Under the pieces are notes generated by a model. That model saw only the letters and a program-made list of their open reading frames with translations. It was not told the DNA's origin and did not search any database. A stretch of 63,438 nt of DNA from an uncultured Verrucomicrobiales bacterium (GTDB taxonomy: Bacteria > Verrucomicrobiota > Verrucomicrobiia > Verrucomicrobiales > Akkermansiaceae). Location: NCBI GenBank assembly GCA_937930235.1, contig CALGLJ010000094.1, forward strand, positions 1 through 63,438, given 5' to 3'. This document shows positions 46,371 through 54,997 of the stretch, one piece after another. A program made the position numbers and the translations under genes. Every line of letters begins with the position of its first letter. The first letter of the stretch is position 1.

Positions 46371-47651
46371 TTATACCCCACCTCCCTGCATCTGCTGAAT
46401 GACCTTAATGAGTGGAAGGAAGAGCGCGAAGACAATGGCTCCCACGACGAGCGCAAGAATCACAATCATGACCGGCTCAAGAATAGAAGTCAGGGCCGTC
46501 ACGGCGCCATCGACCTCATCATCATAAACGTCCGCAATCTTCAGAAGCATCTCGGGGAGTTGACCTGTTTCCTCACCCACGTCCACCATGGAGACCACAA
46601 GGTTCGGGAAAATTCCAGTGGATTGCAGCGGAGTAACGATTGACTCCCCCTCTTTCACCGCTTCATGCACTTTATCGATCGCATCAGAAACGATGGTATT
46701 TCCCGCAGTATCGCGGGTAATATTCAGAGCCTGCAGAATAGGCACCCCGGAGGTAACGAGGGTTCCGAGAGTCCGAGTGAAGCGCGCAATAGCACTCTTT
46801 CTCTGGATGTCACCGAAGATCGGAATCTTCAGTTTAAGATTATCAACAAATCGCCGCCCTTTCGGAGTTCGGGACCAGGCAGCGGTCACGAGCCAAATCA
46901 GAACCGCGATGATCAAGAGCCAGAGTGAATTTGGCAAAAAGAGTGGGCGGGCTAACATCCAATCCGAAAACCCAAAGACCACGCGTGAGATCAGAGGCAA
47001 TTCCTGCCCTCCCATATCTGCAAACATTTCCCGGAAACGAGGGACGATGAAGAGCATCAGGAAGGTCAAAATAGCGACCGCGATGAACATCACGATGACA
47101 GGATAGACCATTGCGGAAACGATCTTGCCTTTCAGTTTGTGCGCTTTCTCCTGATATTCGGCGAGACGGGTTAAGACCACCTCCAGAACACCACCCAGCT
47201 CACCAGCCTTCACCATATTGACGAAGAGTTTATTGAAAATTTTAGGATGTTGAGCGAGCGACTCTGAAAAAGTGGAGCCGCCTTGCACGGAATCAGCGAG
47301 ATTATTGATGGTTGAAGCAAGAACCGGGTTTGGCTCCTGCTTACCGAGTACCGTCAACCCCCGTAGGAGAGGGAGACCGGAATCGATCAAAGTTGCCAAT
47401 TGGCGAGTAAAGATCATGAGAACCTTGGGCTTTATTTTGCCGCCGGGTTTTGCTTTGGCTTTCTTCTTGCCCTTAGCACCCTTTTTCTTACCAGCCCCAG
47501 CGAGGGAGCCTTTGCCCTCTTCCACTACTTGAGTGGGATAGAGCCCCTGTCCGCGGAGACTTGCGACAGCTTCGGTCTCAGAATTCGCTTGGACCACTCC
47601 TGTGGTCTGTTCGCCGCGGGAGTCCAGTGCGATGTATTGAAAGTTAGCCAT
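46371..47651 (-). CDS. Type II secretion system F family protein (GspF/PilC)
   Basis: FTRQLATLIDSGLPLLRGLTVL, SFSESLAQHPKIFNKLFVNMVKAGELGGVLEVVLTRLAEYQE. Confidence 0.93.
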   Translation of the reverse strand: MANFQYIALDSRGEQTTGVVQANSETEAVASLRGQGLYPTQVVEEGKGSLAGAGKKKGAKGKKKAKAKPGGKIKPKVLMIFTRQLATLIDSGLPLLRGLTVLGKQEPNPVLASTINNLADSVQGGSTFSESLAQHPKIFNKLFVNMVKAGELGGVLEVVLTRLAEYQEKAHKLKGKIVSAMVYPVIVMFIAVAILTFLMLFIVPRFREMFADMGGQELPLISRVVFGFSDWMLARPLFLPNSLWLLIIAVLIWLVTAAWSRTPKGRRFVDNLKLKIPIFGDIQRKSAIARFTRTLGTLVTSGVPILQALNITRDTAGNTIVSDAIDKVHEAVKEGESIVTPLQSTGIFPNLVVSMVDVGEETGQLPEMLLKIADVYDDEVDGAVTALTSILEPVMIVILALVVGAIVFALFLPLIKVIQQMQGGGV

Positions 47652-47805
47652 AAATATTTTGGAGAATGATTGAAGGTGTTTTGTAAGTTTTAGAGAAGTT
47701 TAGAAAGGATGGGGAAGCTCCAAATTCCCGAAATACGAGAAATGTGCTTAAATTGGTCCTTTTCTCCTCTCAAATGAGAGATTTCAGCGTTTGGTGATTT
47801 TTGAT

Positions 47806-49479
47806 TTAGGTATATTTCAATACTTCCTCAATAGTTGTTTTTCCTTCGTAAATGGCGCGCAGACCATCTTCACGAAGGGTTGTCATCCCAAGCTCGACTG
47901 CTTTTTGCTTCATGACCACGCTCGGAGCCCGCTCAATGATCAGCTCTCTGATCGGGTCGGTCACATCCAGAAGCTCAAAGAGTCCGGCCCGGCCCTTATA
48001 TCCGGTCTGACCACACTTCTTGCAGCCTTGTCCGGTGAAGAAGCTTTTATCACCCAATTCATGCGGAGATACTCCGAGCTGGCTGAGAATGGCCTGACTT
48101 GGTTCGTAGGGAGATTTGCATTCCTCACAAATGGTTCGCAGGAGTCGCTGAGCGAGAATCCCCTCCAAAGAGGCCGCCACAAGGAAAGGCTCGGTTCCCA
48201 TGTCAACCAAGCGAGTGACCGCGCCAGCAGCATCATTGGTGTGAAGGGTTGAAAGAACAAGGTGACCAGTAAGCGACGCTTGAATGGCAATTTGTGCCGT
48301 TTCTAAGTCTCGCATCTCTCCCACCAGGATTTTATCGGGATCCTGTCGCAAGAATGCCCGGAGAATTCTGGCAAAAGTCACACCAATGCCTTCGTTCACC
48401 GGGATTTGGATAATGCCATCCACATCATACTCTACAGGATCTTCTGCGGTGAGGATTTTGGTATCAATGGTGTTGATTTCACGAAGAGCCGCATACAGCG
48501 TGGTGGTTTTTCCCGCCCCGGTCGGTCCAGTCACAATGAAAATTCCATTGGGCATGTGAACGGTATCGATCACGTAGTTGTGCACATGCTCAGGAAGCCC
48601 AAGTGCTGGGAGATCGAGATTCACAGAACTCCGATCCAAGACCCGACAAACGACACTTTCTCCGTGCTGCGTCGGCAGCGAGGACACTCGCATATCCACC
48701 TGCTTGTCTCCAACTTGTTTCACAATGCGTCCATCTTGGGGAATACGCCTCTCGGCAATATTCATATTCGCCATCACCTTCACCCGAGAAAGGATCGGGA
48801 GGGCCAGATGGACCGGCGGAGGAGCCATTTCATAAAGAGATCCATCCACTCGGTAGCGAATTTTGAATTCCTTCTCAAAAGGCTCGAAGTGAATATCAGA
48901 GGCCTTTTCCTTAATGGCCTGGTACATCACGAGGTCAACGTAACGCACAATGGGGGCCGAATTTGCATCCTCTTCGGCGGAGCCTTCACTACCCGTCACA
49001 CTGATGCCGCCATCAAGCTGACTCAGGATATCCTCCATCGCCTTTTCTTCCCCACCATAGAGCTCGTTGATCTTTTGCTCGACCAGGTAATCTGCGGCGA
49101 CCATCAAAGTCACCTCTTGACCAGTGGCAAAACGAAGATCTTCGAGAGCCTGAGGATTGAGAGGATCTGTGAGAACGACTGAAAGCCCATTATCATCATA
49201 GCCTACCGGCAACGCTCCATGAAGGCGCGCTGTTCCAGCGGGAATTAACGAAAGGAGAGCTTCCGGAGGTTCAAAATTTTCAATATCGACGAGCTGCGCT
49301 CCCAGCTCTTGCGCAATGACCGGCCAAATATCGTCCTTAGATCCAATGACCTGATAGTCGGCGAGAATTTCCCCGACCTCTTTACCGCTATTCTCGACCT
49401 CGTGCATGACATCCTGTGCCAAGGCGTCGTCCACGAGACCACGTCCTTTAAAAAGCTCGAGCACTTGTTGATTATCCAT
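47806..49479 (-). CDS. GspE/PilB family ATPase (copy 1)
   Basis: GPTGAGKTTTLYAALREI, DPVEYDVDGIIQIPVNEGIGVTFARILRAFLRQDPDKILVGEMRDLETAQIAIQASLTGHLVLSTLHTNDA; CxxC pairs. Confidence 0.95.
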   Translation of the reverse strand: MDNQQVLELFKGRGLVDDALAQDVMHEVENSGKEVGEILADYQVIGSKDDIWPVIAQELGAQLVDIENFEPPEALLSLIPAGTARLHGALPVGYDDNGLSVVLTDPLNPQALEDLRFATGQEVTLMVAADYLVEQKINELYGGEEKAMEDILSQLDGGISVTGSEGSAEEDANSAPIVRYVDLVMYQAIKEKASDIHFEPFEKEFKIRYRVDGSLYEMAPPPVHLALPILSRVKVMANMNIAERRIPQDGRIVKQVGDKQVDMRVSSLPTQHGESVVCRVLDRSSVNLDLPALGLPEHVHNYVIDTVHMPNGIFIVTGPTGAGKTTTLYAALREINTIDTKILTAEDPVEYDVDGIIQIPVNEGIGVTFARILRAFLRQDPDKILVGEMRDLETAQIAIQASLTGHLVLSTLHTNDAAGAVTRLVDMGTEPFLVAASLEGILAQRLLRTICEECKSPYEPSQAILSQLGVSPHELGDKSFFTGQGCKKCGQTGYKGRAGLFELLDVTDPIRELIIERAPSVVMKQKAVELGMTTLREDGLRAIYEGKTTIEEVLKYT

Positions 49480-49521
49480 CTCTTTAGAAAAATTTAAGTT
49501 ATTTGTGTTGTTAGCGGCGGA

Positions 49522-51180
49522 TCAATCTTTGTCGGCCATGGTCACTCCGATCACCTCATCAGCGGTTGTTTTACCAACGAGCACTTTGCGAATTCCATCC
49601 TCACGGAGCGTGCGCATTCCGAGTTCGCGAGCGCGTTTACGGAGCTGCGGAGTGCTCAGATCTTGGTTAATCAGGTGACGCACTTCATCATCGATTTTAA
49701 AGACTTCGTAAATCCCGCTCCGGCCACGATATCCCGAGGATTTACAATTTTCGCAACCGTTCGGAACCATGATGTTTGCATTGGCCATCTGAGATGGATC
49801 GATATTGAGAACAGACATTTCTTTCTCGGTCAGGATCCCAGTAGTGGCACACTTATTACAAAGCGTCCGTACCAATCGCTGGGCTATAATGGCGCGCACG
49901 GCAGAAGCGATCAGGAATCGTTTGATCCCGATATCAGCCAGACGAGCGACCGCACTTGGAGCATCATTCGTATGCAGGGTCGAGAACACAAGGTGACCGG
50001 TCAGGGATGCCTGAATGGCAATTTCCGCTGTCTCCTTATCTCGAATCTCTCCCACCATAATGATGTTAGGAGCCTGACGAAGCATGGAACGTAGCGCCGC
50101 TCCAAAGGTCATACCAATGTCAGACTTCACCATCACTTGGTTAATGCCTGCGAGCTCATATTCCACCGGATCCTCTGCGGTGATGATCTTCTTATCAGGT
50201 TTATTGATCTCATTGAGACATGCGTAAAGCGTCGTCGTCTTACCAGAACCTGTCGGCCCCGTCACCAAGATGATCCCATCAGGAAGGCCGATCAGCTCGC
50301 GGAAGGTATCCTGATCATCGGAAAGGAAACCGAGCTGTCCCAAGCCGAGCGTCAGGGCAGACTTATCGAGAATACGCATCACGATACTCTCCCCGTGGTT
50401 ACTTGGTACAGAGGAAACCCGGAGATCTACCTCTTTTCCGCCCATTCGAATCTGAATCCGACCATCCTGCGGCAGGCGTTTCTCGGCAATACTCATGGTG
50501 GAACTCATCACCTTGAGGCGAGCGATCACAGCAGGGAGAAGTTTTTTGGGATGCGAGGCGACCTCTACGAGTTTTCCATCGATTCGGTTACGAATCCGTA
50601 ATGAAGTCTCCAGAGGCTCGATGTGAATATCAGAAGCACGTGACTTAAAGGCATCGACTAGAATGTTATTCACCATTTTGATAATGGGAGCATCCACATC
50701 ATCATCCGTAGTCTCTCCTACCACCGTCACCGCGTCAGCACCAGCATCGTCTTCTTCACCGTAGATTGTGCTGATTCCTCTTGCGATTCCGCTTGGAGTC
50801 GCTGAATAGAAATTGATTTCACGCCCAAGAACATGTGGAAGAGAATCCAACACTTCGAAATCTAACACATCCGCTACCGCGACACTCAGATAAGAACCGT
50901 CATCCGCTACCGGAATCGCCCGGTATTGGCGGGCAGTCTCGAGAGGCATTCGACTAGCGAGATCCTCCGTGAGCATGACATTGCCCAGATCGAGGAATTC
51001 CATGCCCGAATTCGCGGCTGCGATTTGAGCGATCGCGGTTTCGGTGACATCTCCTTTCTCGAGAAAAAATTGCAGGAGATTTTCATCTCCCATCTTGGAA
51101 CGGATATCCTGCACGTATGCGGGGTCGAGCTGCCCCCCCTCTTGCAGGAGTTGGATTAAATAATCTTCGTTAGAATACAC
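49522..51180 (-). CDS. GspE/PilB family ATPase (copy 2)
   Basis: GPTGSGKTTTLYACLNEI, IIMVGEIRDKETAEIAIQASLTGHLVFSTLHTNDAPSAVARL; CxxC pairs. Confidence 0.95.
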   Translation of the reverse strand: MYSNEDYLIQLLQEGGQLDPAYVQDIRSKMGDENLLQFFLEKGDVTETAIAQIAAANSGMEFLDLGNVMLTEDLASRMPLETARQYRAIPVADDGSYLSVAVADVLDFEVLDSLPHVLGREINFYSATPSGIARGISTIYGEEDDAGADAVTVVGETTDDDVDAPIIKMVNNILVDAFKSRASDIHIEPLETSLRIRNRIDGKLVEVASHPKKLLPAVIARLKVMSSTMSIAEKRLPQDGRIQIRMGGKEVDLRVSSVPSNHGESIVMRILDKSALTLGLGQLGFLSDDQDTFRELIGLPDGIILVTGPTGSGKTTTLYACLNEINKPDKKIITAEDPVEYELAGINQVMVKSDIGMTFGAALRSMLRQAPNIIMVGEIRDKETAEIAIQASLTGHLVFSTLHTNDAPSAVARLADIGIKRFLIASAVRAIIAQRLVRTLCNKCATTGILTEKEMSVLNIDPSQMANANIMVPNGCENCKSSGYRGRSGIYEVFKIDDEVRHLINQDLSTPQLRKRARELGMRTLREDGIRKVLVGKTTADEVIGVTMADKD

Positions 51181-51319
51181 GGCGTGTGATGACTGGTGCG
51201 TTTAGTAAAATGTGAAAATGAATTTTTCTCTATCTGGTATTCAAAGAATCTGGGAAATCGCTCGTGAGCTGTCAATGCGCCGAGTCAAATAGATGAAAAA
51301 AAGACCGCAAGATGCCTCT

Positions 51320-51760
51320 TTACAATTCCGGAAAGAACTGAGCGAGAAGCTCGAATTGACGCAATTCCATGCGAGAAGCGTCATCTGGCGCTTGATCATC
51401 ATACCCCGCTAAGTGAAGCATCCCATGAATGCCATAAAGCGCGATTTCACGGTGCTGAGAGCTTTCAAATTCCTTTGCTTGGCGCAGCGCGGTCTCCACC
51501 CCTACAAGTAATTCACCATGTTCAAAAGTAATGACATCCGTAGGAGAAGGATCAGCTAAAAAATCATGATGCACCTGCGACATCTCCTTATCATCCACCA
51601 GCGAGATTTCCAGCTCGGTCAAATGCGCGATCTCTCCGGTGCCGATTTGTTGAAGTCGCTCGGCGACCTGCTGCCACCGCTCAGAAAGCCGCGCGACCCA
51701 CTCCGCACTGGGAGCCGCCGTCGCTTCTTTTGCCCGCAGGTAGACATCCACCCTGATCAT
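51320..51760 (-). CDS. ybeY: Endoribonuclease/rRNA maturation factor YbeY
   Basis: NLxVDDKEM-like LVDDKEMSQVHHDFL, PTDVITFEHGE, ALYGIHGMLHLAGYDDQ zinc site. Confidence 0.93.
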   Translation of the reverse strand: MIRVDVYLRAKEATAAPSAEWVARLSERWQQVAERLQQIGTGEIAHLTELEISLVDDKEMSQVHHDFLADPSPTDVITFEHGELLVGVETALRQAKEFESSQHREIALYGIHGMLHLAGYDDQAPDDASRMELRQFELLAQFFPEL

Positions 51761-53463
51761 CTCTGGCCTTGTTGGCGACTTCGGCGTGCCTTTTCCACCT
51801 CTTCTGCAGGAACGATTTTTGCCGGAGGTGCTTTTGCCCGCACCGGCGTGGTCTTCCCAGAAGGGCCTTCCGCCAGGATCTCTTTAGGATACTCGATGCG
51901 AGCGTGAAGCATACTGCGCAGAGTCTTTGAAAAGACCTCACGAATCTTAGAGAGCTCGCTGAGGTCTAGGCCGGAATGATCAAGCTGCCCATCTTTGATC
52001 CGTTTAAACACAATCTCATCCACCAAGGAGCGGATGCGAGACGGAGAAGGTTTTTTGATCGTGCGAGACGCACTCTCCACCGCATCAGCCAGCGAAATAA
52101 TCCCACTTTCTTTGGACTGCGGAATCGGCCCAGGATATCGAAAACTCTTCTCATCGACTTGCGGCAAATCCTCTGAAGTCGTCTCCTCGCCATCATTTTT
52201 TGCTTTTTCCTGCTGCTCAGCCGCGAGTCGCTCCTGCGCCTTACGGTAGAAATAGTAGACGAGAGAATCTCCATGATGCTCCTGAATGACTTCTAAAATA
52301 CGAGGATTGAGCTTATTTTTAATCGCGAGATCCACCCCATCTTTGACGTGCGCGGTAATGATCAAAGCACTCATGGTCGGGGTCAATTGGTCGTGGGGAT
52401 TCCCCTCTCCTTGGTTTTCGATAAAATATTCCGGCTTATTTAATTTCCCAATATCATGGAAATAAGCACTCACCCGGCACTGCAAGGCATCGACCCCAAT
52501 CGCCTCTGCGGCCGCCTCCGAAAGTGCCGCCACCACCAGACTATGGTGAAATGTCCCAGGCGCTTCAATCTGCATCTGACGCAGTAGCGGGTGATTCAAA
52601 TCACTCAACTCGAGCCACGTAATCTCTGTGGTGAGTCCAAAGACTCCTTCCAAAGCTGGCAGCAGACCACCCACAAGAAGTCCCGTCAGAAGCCCGACCC
52701 CCAGCGCGGCGGCGCAGGCTTCGCCAAAATGACGCCAAGCCTGAGCCTCCCATGACCCCAAGCCCATGATTTCAATTTTCCCAAAAAGGAGATCGAGGAT
52801 CAGGGCCGCTGCGCCTACCCAAAATCCGGCACGTAACAGGCGGCCACGTTTCCGCACGTGACGCGTCGCAATCACCGCAACCAAACCGCAGAACAAACTC
52901 ATCGCCATGAAGACCCAGCGATCTTCAGCCGGCATGAGAAACGCACTAAAGAGGCTTCCAAAAACAGCCGAAAACACCCCTGCCCTTTGTCCCAAAAGGA
53001 CCGAATGGACAATGGGAGCCAGAGCAAACGGGATAATCAAGAAATGAAAACTGACGGGAATGATCCCGCTGACCGCCAATTTCCCGACCAAAATCACCAC
53101 CCAAATTTGAAAAATAATGCCCCCAAAGATCAGAAAGACACTGCCATTCTTGCGAGCGCAGTCTTGATGATTGAGCTGAAAGATTGCGAGCGCGCATACG
53201 GTCAGCACAAACAACATTGCCAAGAAGTTAAACGCCCCCATCGAAGTGAAATCCAAAGCCTGCCACAACATCGCCATGATCCCCAAAAGGAAGGCGAGGT
53301 AGATCACACTCCGAATAATCACACTCCGCTCCATTTTCCCCAAGAGGGACTTATCATCTTGAGTTCGGCGTTTTTTCCCCGAGGAAAGCCCCTCTTGCAC
53401 GAGGCGCCAACGTCTAATTGAGTCTATGAGTCCCACAAGCGTTTTTGGATTAACCACAAACAA
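51757..53463 (-). CDS. Multi-TM HD-domain phosphohydrolase (PgpH-like)
   Basis: APGTFHHSLVVAALSEAAAEAIG...CRVSAYFHDIGKLNKPEYFIENQ; overlaps ybeY by 4 bp. Confidence 0.9.
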   Translation of the reverse strand: MFVVNPKTLVGLIDSIRRWRLVQEGLSSGKKRRTQDDKSLLGKMERSVIIRSVIYLAFLLGIMAMLWQALDFTSMGAFNFLAMLFVLTVCALAIFQLNHQDCARKNGSVFLIFGGIIFQIWVVILVGKLAVSGIIPVSFHFLIIPFALAPIVHSVLLGQRAGVFSAVFGSLFSAFLMPAEDRWVFMAMSLFCGLVAVIATRHVRKRGRLLRAGFWVGAAALILDLLFGKIEIMGLGSWEAQAWRHFGEACAAALGVGLLTGLLVGGLLPALEGVFGLTTEITWLELSDLNHPLLRQMQIEAPGTFHHSLVVAALSEAAAEAIGVDALQCRVSAYFHDIGKLNKPEYFIENQGEGNPHDQLTPTMSALIITAHVKDGVDLAIKNKLNPRILEVIQEHHGDSLVYYFYRKAQERLAAEQQEKAKNDGEETTSEDLPQVDEKSFRYPGPIPQSKESGIISLADAVESASRTIKKPSPSRIRSLVDEIVFKRIKDGQLDHSGLDLSELSKIREVFSKTLRSMLHARIEYPKEILAEGPSGKTTPVRAKAPPAKIVPAEEVEKARRSRQQGQR

Positions 53464-53589
53464 GAGACGTGCCCTTCCCTGAGGTGAGGGTGAAAAATAG
53501 AGAGAATTTGTCCTCAGATCAAGGAGGAAGCAAAAAGCAAAAGTCTCGTCATTTTCGAGATTTTACTTGCCTTAATTTTTTGACCAGAG

Positions 53590-54951
53590 TTGGAAATCGT
53601 GAATCCATACCAACGGACTGAAGAGCAAATCATCGCTCCCCCCAACACTTTCACCGGAACCCTGAAACGCCTCGGCCCAGGCTTTGTCCTCTCTGCTTCC
53701 ATCGTCGGCTCCGGCGAACTGATCGCGACCACGCTCTTCGGAGCGAAAGTCGGATTCATTTGTCTCTGGCTCATCCTCTTTTCCTGCCTTGTCAAAGTGG
53801 CTGTTCAGATTGAATTTGGCCGTTTCACCATCTATTCGGGGAAAACTTCCATGCAGGCTCTTGATGCTCTCCCGGGCCCCCGCTTTGGAAAAACTGGCTG
53901 GGCTGTTTGGAGCTGGTTCGTGGTGCAACTTCTCAAAACCTTACAAGCCGGAGGAGTCATTGGCGGAGTCGCTCTCGTCCTTCAAGAGATCTACCCCCTC
54001 GGCAGCATTCCCTGGACCTGCCTCGCCGCCCTCGCCGTGATGGCCATTGTTTTTCGAGGCATCTACTCTCCCATCGAGAAATGGTCCGTCATCATGATTG
54101 GTCTCTTCACAATGTTCACCATCACTTCGGTCATCGCGCTTCAATGGACCCCTTTCGCCATCACGGGAGAACAATTCAGCTCAGGCTTTAGTTTCACTCT
54201 TCCCCACAGCGCCCTCCTCCTCGCACTGGGCGCCTTTGCCATCACCGGAGTCGGTGGCGATGAAATCTTGGCTTACAACTACTGGCTGATCGAGAAAGGA
54301 TACGCCGCTTACACTGGGCCAGAATCAAAAGATCATCACGATGAGTGGGTCTCGCGGGCACAAGGCTGGATTCGGGTGATGCGCTTAGACGCACTTCTCT
54401 CCATGATCTGCTACACCATTGTCACCGCCCTCTTTTATCTTCTGGGCGCGGCCATTCTTCATAGCCAAGGACTCGTCCCTGAAAAAGGGCAACTCATCCA
54501 AGTCCTCTCGCGCATGTACACCGACACCCTGGGGCCGTGGGCGCGAACGGTCTTTCTTGGCGGTGCTCTCGTCGTCCTCTTCTCCACTTTACTCGCTTCC
54601 CTCGCCGCATGGAGTCGCCTCTTCTCCGATGCCTTCGGAAGATTCGGATGGATCGATTTCTCGCAGGAAAAAGACCGGAAACGATCCATCGCCCTCCTCT
54701 CCATTATTTTCCCCATCATTTGGAGCATCCTCTACTTCACCTTTCAGGATCCCGGCCTTATGGTCATCATTGGAGGCTCCCTGACGACCATCATCCTCTT
54801 CATCGTCGTCTTTGCCGCCCTCATCATGCGTTACCAGTGGCTTCCAGCGGAACTCAAACCAACGCGCCTCTTCGACCTCATCCTATGGTTGAGTGCCCTC
54901 GCCATCGTGGCCGCTGGCTTTCACGCCGCCGCGAGTGCCTTCCTCAAATAG
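53590..54951 (+). CDS. Nramp family divalent metal transporter-like protein (non-ATG start)
   Basis: LGPGFVLSASIVGSGELIATTLFGAKVGF, multiple TM helices; ORF opens with TTG at 53590 or GTG at 53599. Confidence 0.8.
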   Translation: MEIVNPYQRTEEQIIAPPNTFTGTLKRLGPGFVLSASIVGSGELIATTLFGAKVGFICLWLILFSCLVKVAVQIEFGRFTIYSGKTSMQALDALPGPRFGKTGWAVWSWFVVQLLKTLQAGGVIGGVALVLQEIYPLGSIPWTCLAALAVMAIVFRGIYSPIEKWSVIMIGLFTMFTITSVIALQWTPFAITGEQFSSGFSFTLPHSALLLALGAFAITGVGGDEILAYNYWLIEKGYAAYTGPESKDHHDEWVSRAQGWIRVMRLDALLSMICYTIVTALFYLLGAAILHSQGLVPEKGQLIQVLSRMYTDTLGPWARTVFLGGALVVLFSTLLASLAAWSRLFSDAFGRFGWIDFSQEKDRKRSIALLSIIFPIIWSILYFTFQDPGLMVIIGGSLTTIILFIVVFAALIMRYQWLPAELKPTRLFDLILWLSALAIVAAGFHAAASAFLK

Positions 54952-54997
54952 GCCCCAGCTCCCTCCAAGAAAGACCCCATAGAACAATTCAAAACAA

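Noticed and set aside
48406-49182. 258-aa plus-strand ORF antisense to the GspE/PilB gene
   Set aside because: Lies wholly inside a strongly conserved ATPase gene on the other strand; the translation (His/Asn-rich) has no recognisable motifs. Treated as a frame shadow.
50137-50601. 154-aa plus-strand ORF antisense to the second GspE gene
   Set aside because: Same reasoning: antisense shadow of conserved coding sequence.
52858-53421. 187-aa plus-strand ORF opposite the HD hydrolase
   Set aside because: Composition is biased to charged His/Gln/Lys residues from antisense hydrophobic codons; no independent support.
53464-53589. Possible metal riboswitch upstream of the Nramp-like gene
   Set aside because: No conserved yybP-ykoY-like core could be seen; only AT-rich sequence and the non-ATG start.
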